Shown here: positions 1-5,681 of the stretch, one piece after another
Layout: each line of letters begins with the position of its first letter
Position numbering within the stretch: position 1 is the first letter of the stretch
DNA from: an uncultured Marinilabiliaceae bacterium
GTDB lineage: Bacteria; Bacteroidota; Bacteroidia; Bacteroidales; Marinilabiliaceae
Direction of reading: 5' to 3'
NCBI GenBank assembly: GCA_905235955.1
Contig: CAJONN010000183.1
Coordinates: forward strand, 1-5,699
DNA length: 5,699 nucleotides
The notes under the pieces: model-generated
What the model was told of the DNA's origin: nothing
The model's input: only the letters and a program-made list of their open reading frames with translations
The model's database searches: none
Made by a program: the position numbers and the translations under genes

Positions 1-6
1 TTTTTG

Positions 7-35
7 TTACTTTTTCTTGCGGAAAGAAAAAGTAA
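7..35. repeat. 12-bp perfect inverted repeat (hairpin) in intergenic DNA
   Basis: The arm at 7-18 (TTACTTTTTCTT) is exactly complementary to 24-35 (AAGAAAAAGTAA) around a GCGGA loop. No T-run follows on the plus strand (AATTAATGGG comes next), so it is not a textbook intrinsic terminator for a gene to the left. It could be a weak terminator, an mRNA 3'-end stabiliser or a copy of a dispersed palindromic repeat. The structure is seen directly; its function is unknown. Confidence 0.6.
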
Positions 36-64
36 AATTAATGGGAAGGTCATATATTGGGGAC

Positions 65-99
65 TTGTTTGCAGAACATTTCTACTTGCGAAACTTGAG
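65..99 (+). repeat. Dispersed repeat, copy A (35 nt; inverted partner at 5647-5681)
   Basis: These 35 nt match the reverse complement of 5647-5681 at 34 of 35 positions; the only difference is C77, which is T in the other copy read on the minus strand. Weaker similarity extends a few bases to the left (TTGG shared, then GGAC versus AAAT). Similarity stops abruptly after position 99. The right part (84-99) is itself a short tandem: ACTTG, CGAA, ACTTG, AG. The copy lies in non-coding DNA upstream of the holB promoter. It is best read as one copy of an extragenic repeat family; nothing shows mobility. Confidence 0.75.
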
Positions 100-190
100 C
101 TGAATAATTGAAACCGTAGTGCTTTTGTTTGAGCGAAGCGAGAAGAGAAAAAGTTTTTAAATGAAAGAACTGTGGAGCTATGGTAAAATA

Positions 191-221
191 TTGGGAAGGA
201 ACGAAAAAAAAGCTAACTTTG
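191..221 (+). promoter_or_regulatory. Bacteroidetes-type promoter for the holB operon
   Basis: TAACTTTG at 214-221 fits the Bacteroidetes primary-sigma -7 consensus TAnnTTTG. A TTG at 191-193 lies exactly 20 bp upstream and fits the -33 element. Transcription would begin a few bases after 221, leaving a leader of roughly 15-20 nt before the holB ATG at 245. There is no other good candidate in the 244-bp region ahead of the operon. The motif match is seen; activity is inferred. Confidence 0.7.
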
Positions 222-244
222 CCCAATAGTGCACAGATGCGACA

Positions 245-1378
245 ATGCAATTTAAAGATATAATAGGTCAGGAAACAATAAAGCGGCACATGCTTGAGAT
301 GTATGCGAATAAGCGTGTGCCGCACGCTATGTTGCTATTGGGCAACGATGGTGCTGGCTCGTTGGCTTTGGGGCTCGCCTTTGCTCAATACCTCAACTGC
401 ACGGGCGATAAATCAGGTGGCGACTCGTGCGGAGTGTGCCCCGAATGTAGAAAAATGGCAAAAATAATGCATCCCGACTTGCATTGCATTTTTCCTGTAG
501 TAAAAAAAGACGAAAGCACATCGAGTGATACATTCATTGACGAATGGCGCAACCTAATATGTCGCAAACCTTACTTTGACCTATCAGAATGGAACAATGA
601 GATAGGTGCCGATAAGCAAACATTGATAAGCAAAAACGATGCGTTGCTGATACATAAAAAGCTGTCGATGCGTCCGTATGAAGCTAAATATCAGATACTT
701 CTAATGTGGAGGCCTGAACTGATGAATGAAGCGGCATCGAACAAAATACTCAAGATACTTGAAGAGCCACCTGCCGATACAATATTTATATTGGCAAGTA
801 ATAGCGCATCAGAGATATTGCCCACAATACTGAGTCGAACCCAAACACTCAAAGTGCCTCCAATAACAGAAGAGGCTCTGACACAGCATATTGCCACAAC
901 ATACAACCTATCTGCAGCCGATGCCCAACGCATTGCACACATGTCAGAGGGTAGCTATGTGAAGGCGATGCAGATAATAGACTCAGCAGAGCAAACGTCA
1001 GAAGACTTAGACCTCTTTATGCAGATAATGCGTTGCTGCTATGTGGCAAATGTTACCAACATGATGAAAATAAGCGAGAATGCAGCAAAAACATATACTC
1101 GCGAACAGCTCAAAGATAAGCTAAACTACACACTTCACATGCTTCGCGAAAGCTTTGTGATGAACCTCAATACGCCACAACTCAACTTCATAACGCCACA
1201 AGAAGAGGCGTTTCTGAAGAAATTTGCGCCATTTATTCATGCCAACAATGTGATGCAACTATCAGAAATAGTGAACGAAGCAATAGCGCAAATAGAGCAA
1301 AATGGCAACGCTAACATGATAATGATGAATATGCTTCTGCAGATAACTATTCATCTGAAGAAGAAAAGACCAGAATAA
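245..1378 (+). CDS. holB: DNA polymerase III clamp loader, delta' subunit
   Basis: This 377-aa protein is a cytoplasmic AAA+ clamp-loader subunit, which helps load the beta sliding clamp onto primed DNA. The N-terminus MQFKDIIGQE is typical of the family and supports this ATG. The P-loop (GNDGAGS, residues 33-39) lacks the GKT/GKS lysine, and the Walker B stretch reads LLMWRPELMNE (about 152-162) without its acidic pair. Both fit a non-hydrolysing delta' subunit. A probable zinc site is formed by Cys52, Cys62, Cys65 and Cys68. LEEPP (172-176) and FILAS precede SRT at 197-199, where the clamp-loader SRC motif normally sits. The C-terminal half is helical and divergent, as expected for the collar domain. 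It is the first gene of the operon, 31 nt before the PSP1 gene. No Shine-Dalgarno sequence is visible. The fold and motifs make the assignment firm. Confidence 0.93.
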   Translation: MQFKDIIGQETIKRHMLEMYANKRVPHAMLLLGNDGAGSLALGLAFAQYLNCTGDKSGGDSCGVCPECRKMAKIMHPDLHCIFPVVKKDESTSSDTFIDEWRNLICRKPYFDLSEWNNEIGADKQTLISKNDALLIHKKLSMRPYEAKYQILLMWRPELMNEAASNKILKILEEPPADTIFILASNSASEILPTILSRTQTLKVPPITEEALTQHIATTYNLSAADAQRIAHMSEGSYVKAMQIIDSAEQTSEDLDLFMQIMRCCYVANVTNMMKISENAAKTYTREQLKDKLNYTLHMLRESFVMNLNTPQLNFITPQEEAFLKKFAPFIHANNVMQLSEIVNEAIAQIEQNGNANMIMMNMLLQITIHLKKKRPE

Positions 1379-1409
1379 AACCCACCCTACCACCAAACAG
1401 AAATAAACC

Positions 1410-2933
1410 ATGGACGAGATATTAAACAACAATACAGAAGAATCGGCCGACTATATAGCTGAAGAGAAAATTGGCGGTAAATGCCAAGCTGTAAGTGGCC
1501 ATAGCTGCTGTGGTACATGCGCCGTAAGAGGTGGCAAACTACACGTATATGACTGGCTCGAAGACCTGCCTGAACCGCCCAACGCAAGCGATCTTGTAGA
1601 GGTGCAATTTAAAAATACACGCAAAGGATATTACAGAAACAGCAACGGATTAAGCCTCAAAAAAGGCGACATAGTAGCCGTAGAGTCGTCGCCCGGACAC
1701 GACATAGGCGAAGTGACATTGCTGGGCAGACTTGTATATTTGCAAATGTATAAAAACCGCATAAACCCAGAGAGTTATGAGTTTAAGCGCGTATATCGTG
1801 TAGCTCGTCCAACCGACATAGAGAAATGGCAAGAAGCACAAGCACTGGAGCAAGACACAATGCTAAAGAGTCGCAAAATAGCTGAGCAACTCAACCTAAA
1901 CATGAAAATAGGCGACGTAGAATATCAGGGCGACAAAACCAAAGCCATATTCTACTACATAGCCGATGAACGTGTAGACTTCAGAGAGCTAATAAAACTG
2001 CTTGCCAACGAATTTCATGTGCGCATAGAGATGAAGCAGATAGGTGCACGTCAAGAGGCTGGCAGAATAGGTGGCATAGGTCCATGTGGCAGAGAACTAT
2101 GTTGCGCATCGTGGATGACAAGTTTTGTAAGCGTAACAACACACTCGGCACGCATACAAGACATTTCGCTCAATCCGCTAAAGCTTGCAGGACAATGTGG
2201 CAAACTCAAATGTTGCCTCAATTATGAGCTCGACTGCTACCTCGATGCATTGCAAACATTTCCGCCAACCAATGTGCCATTGCAAACTCAAAATGGCACA
2301 TTCTACTTCTTCAAATATGACATCTTCAAAAACATTATGTGGTATTCGCCTGAAAAAGACCGTCCACAAAACATTGTTGCCGTAGATGCCAACCATGTGC
2401 GCCAAATACAAGAGCTAAACCAAAGCGGACATATACCAGAAAAACTTGAAAGTTCAGAGCTAATGCAAGCCGTGTCTGACGATATGGGCTATAGCAATGT
2501 AGTAGAACTTGAAGACCTTACTCGCTTTGACGATAAAAATAAAAAACGCAACAATAATAATCGTCGTGACAACAACCGCCGCGACAACAATAAGCGCAAC
2601 TCAACCGACCGTCGGAATGCCAAAGCTGACAATAAACCACAACCACAGCAGCCAGCCGAGCAACGACCTGCTGCTCAGACATTGGCAGCTGACCCACTTG
2701 CAGTGCTCGACGAAGCTACAAACATTGTTGCTCAAACAACGCAAAGCAACAACGTAGAGCAAACCGAGCAGCGCAATAACAACAATAATCGTCAGCAGCA
2801 CGACAACAATCGCCGACGTGACAACAATCGTCGTCGACAAAACAATCGAAATGGCGACCGCCACAACAACAATCGTCAACGTCAGTCACGCGAAGGCAAC
2901 AATAACAACAACGAACAACAGCCACAACAATGA
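1410..2933 (+). CDS. ricT: PSP1-domain protein, RicT/YaaT-like, with Asn/Arg/Gln-rich tail
   Basis: This 507-aa protein matches the PSP1 C-terminal domain family, typified by Bacillus subtilis RicT (YaaT). RicT is part of an Fe-S-containing complex that influences RNA processing and development; the role in Bacteroidota is not established. The conserved core (about residues 60-285) carries GPCGRELCCASW (225-235) and GQCGKLKCCLNYE (261-273), with Cys226, 231, 232, 263, 268 and 269 as plausible Fe-S ligands. A second cysteine group (Cys25, 33, 34, 37) lies at the N-terminus. From about residue 375 the protein becomes low-complexity, with repeated RRDNN units (385-394, 469-473) and long Asn runs. 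This looks disordered and nucleic-acid-binding by composition. The start follows an A-rich leader without a Shine-Dalgarno sequence. The stop overlaps the next ATG in an ATGA. The family call is firm; the symbol is by homology only. Confidence 0.87.
   Translation: MDEILNNNTEESADYIAEEKIGGKCQAVSGHSCCGTCAVRGGKLHVYDWLEDLPEPPNASDLVEVQFKNTRKGYYRNSNGLSLKKGDIVAVESSPGHDIGEVTLLGRLVYLQMYKNRINPESYEFKRVYRVARPTDIEKWQEAQALEQDTMLKSRKIAEQLNLNMKIGDVEYQGDKTKAIFYYIADERVDFRELIKLLANEFHVRIEMKQIGARQEAGRIGGIGPCGRELCCASWMTSFVSVTTHSARIQDISLNPLKLAGQCGKLKCCLNYELDCYLDALQTFPPTNVPLQTQNGTFYFFKYDIFKNIMWYSPEKDRPQNIVAVDANHVRQIQELNQSGHIPEKLESSELMQAVSDDMGYSNVVELEDLTRFDDKNKKRNNNNRRDNNRRDNNKRNSTDRRNAKADNKPQPQQPAEQRPAAQTLAADPLAVLDEATNIVAQTTQSNNVEQTEQRNNNNNRQQHDNNRRRDNNRRRQNNRNGDRHNNNRQRQSREGNNNNNEQQPQQ
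2532..2930 (+). repeat. Low-complexity AAC/CGN-rich coding tract (tail of PSP1 protein)
   Basis: This stretch encodes the last ~130 residues of the PSP1 protein and is dominated by AAC/AAT (Asn), CGN (Arg) and CAA/CAG (Gln) codons. Near-tandem 15-nt units encode RRDNN twice at 2562-2591, and related RRRDNNRRRQNNR codons lie around 2811-2849. The arginine codons vary between repeat units (CGT, CGC, CGA), which suggests the amino-acid pattern is kept rather than the DNA having expanded recently. The reading frame stays open throughout and ends at the gldH junction. Confidence 0.7.
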
Positions 2934-3418
2934 AACAAGTAAAGAAAATATGGCAAATAGTGTTGTTGGTATGCACATTGGCAACGATAGTAGCATGTGG
3001 TGAACCCGATGTGTATAATAGCTACGTAGCACTGCCCAATGCAGGTTGGGGGCAAGACTCGCTTGCAGTATTCAGAGCCGACATAGCTAACACCAACGAA
3101 GCCTACGACATATCGTTTCAGATACGCAATCAAAGCTTCTACAAATATGCCAACCTTTGGCTTTTTGTTGATGTAATTTCGCCCGATGGCGAGATGCAAC
3201 GCGACACAGTAGAATGCATATTGGCCAACAACGACGGCTCGTGGCGTGGCGCGGGGTGGGGTAGTTTGTACTCGTTGCAATGCCCATATAGACTCAATAC
3301 ACGCTTTGCTAAAAGCGGGCAATATACCTTCCGCGTTAGTCATGGTATGCGCGATGCCGACATAAGAGGTATACATAGTTTGGGACTAAAAATAAGCAAA
3401 AACGATGGGCAAGAATAA
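2930..3418 (+). CDS. gldH: GldH-family lipoprotein
   Basis: This 162-aa protein has a classical lipoprotein signal: basic start (MKQVKK), hydrophobic core (about 7-22) and a lipobox IVAC with Cys23 as the lipidated residue. The mature part includes [22 protein letters not shown] and a late [10 protein letters not shown] segment. These resemble GldH, the gliding-motility lipoprotein of Flavobacterium, and its homologues found widely in Bacteroidales, including non-gliding ones. It would sit in the cell envelope. The ATG at 2930 overlaps the PSP1 stop by 4 nt, so translation is probably coupled. Its 3' end overlaps the trmB start by 14 nt. A position next to trmB and a PSP1 gene is a familiar Bacteroidota arrangement. 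The lipoprotein nature is seen directly. GldH membership is recognised from overall sequence and context, and motility cannot be inferred from it. Confidence 0.82.
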   Translation: MKQVKKIWQIVLLVCTLATIVACGEPDVYNSYVALPNAGWGQDSLAVFRADIANTNEAYDISFQIRNQSFYKYANLWLFVDVISPDGEMQRDTVECILANNDGSWRGAGWGSLYSLQCPYRLNTRFAKSGQYTFRVSHGMRDADIRGIHSLGLKISKNDGQE

Positions 3419-4118
3419 GCTGCAAAAATTTGCTGACATGGACAGTTACGACCATGTATTCCAAGCCGATTATAGTCAGCTATGCACATCAACTGACAAT
3501 GCTGACACCAATCTACCTCAGCAACTACACTTCAGAATGAAAGGTTGTTGGGGTGAAAAATTTTTTGGCAACAATAATCCCATAGTTATTGAACTTGGTT
3601 GTGGTAAAGGTGAATATACCGTTGGACTTGCCAAGCTCTTCCCGAACAAAAACTTCATAGGCATCGACATAAAAGGAGCCAGAATGCACACGGGCGCTAC
3701 ACAGGCCAAGCAAGAAGGACTGAAAAATGTAGCCTTCATCCGCACCAGAATAGAATTCATAGAAGCCTTCTTTAGTGTTGGCGAGGTGAGCGAAATATGG
3801 ATAACCTTCCCTGACCCTCAGATGAAGAAAGAACGCAAACGCCTTGTTGGTACACTGATGCTAAGTAGATATCGCAACTTCTTGAAACCTAATGGATTTG
3901 TGCATCTAAAAACTGATAGTCCGTTCCTATATGAATATACTAAAGCAATGCTCAGCGAAAATAAAATAACTCCCATAGCAATGCTCAGCGACCTATACAA
4001 CTCAGGCTATTCTGACGAAATATTATCGATACAAACATACTACGAAAGCAAATGGATAGAGTACGGACTAACTTCAAATTTACCCTTCCAGCTCATCCAC
4101 TTGTTGAACCCAACATAG
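3405..4118 (+). CDS. trmB: tRNA (guanine-N7-)-methyltransferase, frameshifted near the 3' end
   Basis: TrmB transfers a methyl group from S-adenosylmethionine to N7 of G46 in tRNA variable loops. The start [12 protein letters not shown] is typical of the Bacteroidota version. The SAM-binding motif ELGCGKG is at residues 63-69, GIDIKG at 86-91, the catalytic-region TFPDP at 134-138, TD at 170-171 and the late TYYE motif at 211-214. As written, the frame ends at residue 237 with [16 protein letters not shown], which does not look like the family. The -1 frame from 4070 gives NFKFTLP, then [13 protein letters not shown], and stops at 4190-4192. That restores a 262-residue protein of about the usual size. 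All recognised SAM and catalytic motifs lie before the break, so partial function is possible. The start overlaps gldH by 14 nt. Confidence 0.9.
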   Translation: MGKNKLQKFADMDSYDHVFQADYSQLCTSTDNADTNLPQQLHFRMKGCWGEKFFGNNNPIVIELGCGKGEYTVGLAKLFPNKNFIGIDIKGARMHTGATQAKQEGLKNVAFIRTRIEFIEAFFSVGEVSEIWITFPDPQMKKERKRLVGTLMLSRYRNFLKPNGFVHLKTDSPFLYEYTKAMLSENKITPIAMLSDLYNSGYSDEILSIQTYYESKWIEYGLTSNLPFQLIHLLNPT

Positions 4119-4192
4119 AGATAGAACCCGACACCTATCACATGGTAGGACGTGGTGTGCAAGAGAAAAAACAAACCAACCAAAGAATATAG
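4070..4192 (+). pseudogene. trmB: Out-of-frame C-terminal piece of trmB
   Basis: Read in the -1 frame relative to trmB, 4070-4189 encodes 40 residues beginning [15 protein letters not shown], followed by [19 protein letters not shown], and stops with TAG at 4190-4192. This acidic-then-basic tail continues smoothly from [11 protein letters not shown] and resembles the normal end of Bacteroidota TrmB. The join would be repaired by one added base, for example CTAAAC instead of CTAAC at 4068-4072. The stop would then lie 5 nt before the mrp ATG, matching the packing of the rest of the operon. No slippery heptamer suggesting programmed frameshifting is visible at the join. Confidence 0.8.
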
Positions 4193-4197
4193 AAAAA

Positions 4198-5268
4198 ATG
4201 GAATACTATCCGAAGCTCATCATTGATTCGCTCAAAACCGTAATACATCCTGCCAAAGGACAAGACATAGTAAGCCTTGGCATGGTAGAAGACGACATCA
4301 GAATAAACGGCAAGCGAGTAAGCTTCAGTCTGCTCTTTGAACGTCCCAACGACCCAACCGTAGCAGCCATCAAGCGCGACTGCATTGCGGCACTCAAACG
4401 CGACTTAGGCAACGAGGTAGAGATAGAAGACAACATTTTTGTAAAGATAAAAACACAACCCAAGCCCGAAGAAGAGCCTGCGTTGCCCGGAGTTAGAAAC
4501 GTAATAGCCGTAGCATCGGGCAAAGGCGGAGTAGGTAAATCGACCGTAACAGCCAACCTTGCCGTAGCATTGGCACAAGCCGGATATAGCGTTGGGTTGC
4601 TCGATGCCGACATATTTGGTCCGTCGGTACCCATCATGTTTGATACCGTTGAAGCGCGCCCGGTGCTTTCTGAACAGAAAGGTGCGACAGGCAAAGAGCT
4701 GATAGAACCAATAGAGAAATATGGTGTCAAGATGCTCTCGATAGGTTACTTTATAGATCCAGAGAGTGCTGCAGTTTGGCGTGGAGGTATGGCATCGAAT
4801 GCACTCAAACAACTTGTAACTGACACAGCTTGGGGCGACCTCGACTATTTGCTCATCGATATGCCTCCCGGCACCAGCGACATACACATCACACTTGTGA
4901 GCACAGTGAAAATAACAGGTGCAATAATAGTGTCGACACCACAAAAGGTAGCTTTGGCCGATGCTATAAAAGGCATCAATATGTTTCAGAACGAAAAAAT
5001 AAATGTGCCAATACTTGGCATAGTAGAGAATATGGCATGGTTTACTCCAGCCGAATTGCCCAACAATAGATATTATATATTTGGCGAGGGTGGTGCAAAG
5101 GCATTGGCAGAGAGAATGAATGTGCCACTGCTGGCGCAAATACCTATAGTTCAGAGTATTTGTGATAATGCAGATAAAGGTACGCCTATAGCTTTGAACG
5201 GCAATAGCATCACAGGAATGGCGTTTGCAGAGTTGGCACAACGCGTAGCTGAAGTTGCTCAAAAGTGA
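4198..5268 (+). CDS. mrp: Mrp/ApbC/NBP35-type P-loop ATPase, Fe-S cluster carrier family
   Basis: This 356-aa cytoplasmic protein belongs to the ParA/MinD-type ATPases proposed to carry Fe-S clusters to apoproteins. An N-terminal MIP18/DUF59-like domain (about residues 5-85, with HPAKGQDIVSLGMV at 17-30) is joined to an ATPase domain. The deviant Walker A motif GKGGVGKST is at 108-116, the switch region DADIFGPSVP at 136-145 and the Walker B-like LLIDMPPGTSD at 218-228. Where many homologues carry a CxxC cluster ligand, this one reads ENMAWFTPAELPNNRYYIFG (277-296) with no cysteine, a form usual in Bacteroidota. A small deviation is WRGGMASNALKQL (194-206), where the family more often has WRGPM. 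It is the last gene of the operon. Its start follows an A-rich leader (agaaaaaATG). No terminator is visible directly after it. Confidence 0.93.
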   Translation: MEYYPKLIIDSLKTVIHPAKGQDIVSLGMVEDDIRINGKRVSFSLLFERPNDPTVAAIKRDCIAALKRDLGNEVEIEDNIFVKIKTQPKPEEEPALPGVRNVIAVASGKGGVGKSTVTANLAVALAQAGYSVGLLDADIFGPSVPIMFDTVEARPVLSEQKGATGKELIEPIEKYGVKMLSIGYFIDPESAAVWRGGMASNALKQLVTDTAWGDLDYLLIDMPPGTSDIHITLVSTVKITGAIIVSTPQKVALADAIKGINMFQNEKINVPILGIVENMAWFTPAELPNNRYYIFGEGGAKALAERMNVPLLAQIPIVQSICDNADKGTPIALNGNSITGMAFAELAQRVAEVAQK

Positions 5269-5305
5269 ATAAATGTAAAAAGGATAAAAAAAACGCCCCA
5301 AACTC

Positions 5306-5336
5306 TTGCGTGGTAAAAAAAATAGGTCTATCTTTG
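5306..5336 (+). promoter_or_regulatory. Bacteroidetes-type promoter for tRNA-Lys
   Basis: TATCTTTG at 5329-5336 fits the -7 consensus TAnnTTTG, and TTG at 5306-5308 sits 20 bp upstream as a -33 element. This is the same spacing as the promoter ahead of holB. The tRNA begins at 5372, so the primary transcript would carry a leader of about 30 nt to be removed by RNase P. Any read-through from mrp would also enter this unit. Confidence 0.75.
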
Positions 5337-5371
5337 CATCGCTTTTGGGAAGACCAAGGGCTACTAAGGGA

Positions 5372-5444
5372 GATTCAATAGCTCAGCTGGTAGAGCACAA
5401 CACTTTTAATGTTGGGGTCCTGGGTTCGAGCCCCAGTTGGATCA
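5372..5444 (+). tRNA. tRNA-Lys (anticodon UUU)
   Basis: The full cloverleaf can be folded by eye. The acceptor stem GATTCAA (5372-5378) pairs with TTGGATC (5437-5443), including one G-U pair. The D stem is GCTC/GAGC (5381-5384 / 5393-5396). The anticodon stem is CAACA/TGTTG (5398-5402 / 5410-5414), with loop CTTTTAA and anticodon TTT at 5405-5407. The variable loop is GGGTC (5415-5419), and the T arm is CTGGG-TTCGAGC-CCCAG (5420-5436). The discriminator is A5444. The next bases are CCG, so a complete CCA end is not encoded and must be added after transcription. It decodes AAA and AAG lysine codons. Confidence 0.97.
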
Positions 5445-5452
5445 CCGAGATG

Positions 5453-5491
5453 AAATCCGCAATATCTGAATAGATGTTGCGGATTTTTTTT
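5453..5491 (+). terminator. Intrinsic terminator after tRNA-Lys
   Basis: The arm 5453-5467 pairs with 5472-5486 to give a 15-bp stem, perfect apart from one G-U pair (T5463 with G5476), closed by a GAAT loop (5468-5471). An eight-T run (5484-5491) follows. It lies 9 nt after the tRNA and acts on the plus strand. Since nothing comparable follows mrp, it probably also ends any transcript reading through from the operon. Confidence 0.92.
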
Positions 5492-5597
5492 ATTGTCTGG
5501 GTGTGGGTGATTTCCTAAGTTTCGTAAGTGAGGTAGCTCCCAAAGGGGAACGTATCAATTCTGTCGCCCCTTCAGTGCTTATTTTCTGTGCGTTTTT

Positions 5598-5662
5598 ACT
5601 TGTGCAACTTGAGTTAAATGAAAGAGTCGTGTATATCCCTAACTTACTCAAGTTTCGCAAGT
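5598..5662. repeat. Imperfect inverted repeat, 17-nt arms, inside the right-hand repeat region
   Basis: ACTTGTGCAACTTGAGT at 5598-5614 is complementary to ACTCAAGTTTCGCAAGT at 5646-5662 at 15 of 17 positions, around a 31-nt spacer. Both arms carry the ACTTG-NNNN-ACTTGAG pattern also present at 84-99. It could form a hairpin in RNA or mark the boundary of a repeat unit. The pairing is seen directly; its role is unknown. Confidence 0.65.
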
Positions 5663-5681
5663 AGAAATATTCTGCAAACAA
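5647..5681 (-). repeat. Dispersed repeat, copy B (inverted partner of 65-99)
   Basis: Read on the minus strand, this 35-nt segment matches 65-99 at 34 of 35 positions. Weaker similarity continues into 5682-5690 (TTTGGAAAT on the minus strand). It lies about 200 bp beyond the tRNA-Lys terminator, in non-coding DNA. Two such copies within 5.6 kb in opposite orientation fit a multi-copy extragenic repeat. They could also serve as a substrate for inversion of the intervening DNA, though nothing here shows that this happens. Confidence 0.75.

Noticed and set aside
50..325. 91-codon minus-strand frame over the left intergenic region
   Set aside because: It overlaps the holB start and promoter, runs through the repeat, and has no recognisable domain or upstream promoter.
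2532..2930. AAC-rich tract as a CRISPR-like or satellite array
   Set aside because: The units are short, imperfect and in frame with the PSP1 coding sequence; no spacer pattern exists.
2882..3376. 164-codon minus-strand frame opposite gldH
   Set aside because: It is antisense to a lipoprotein gene with a clear signal peptide, and its translation shows no family features.
4065..4081. Programmed -1 ribosomal frameshifting in trmB
   Set aside because: No X-XXY-YYZ slippery heptamer is present at the join and no strong downstream structure was noticed; a simple 1-nt deletion explains the data better.
4405..5301. 298-codon open frame on the minus strand opposite mrp
   Set aside because: It lies entirely antisense to a clear Mrp gene; its Cys/Tyr/His-rich translation resembles no domain and is the expected shadow of the mrp codon pattern.
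5293..5311. Possible terminator after mrp (ACGC/GCGT)
   Set aside because: The stem is only 4 bp with no T-run, and it overlaps the tRNA promoter -33 element.
5372..5444. tRNA-Lys as an integration site for a mobile element
   Set aside because: I saw no duplicate of the tRNA 3' end and no integrase gene in the window.
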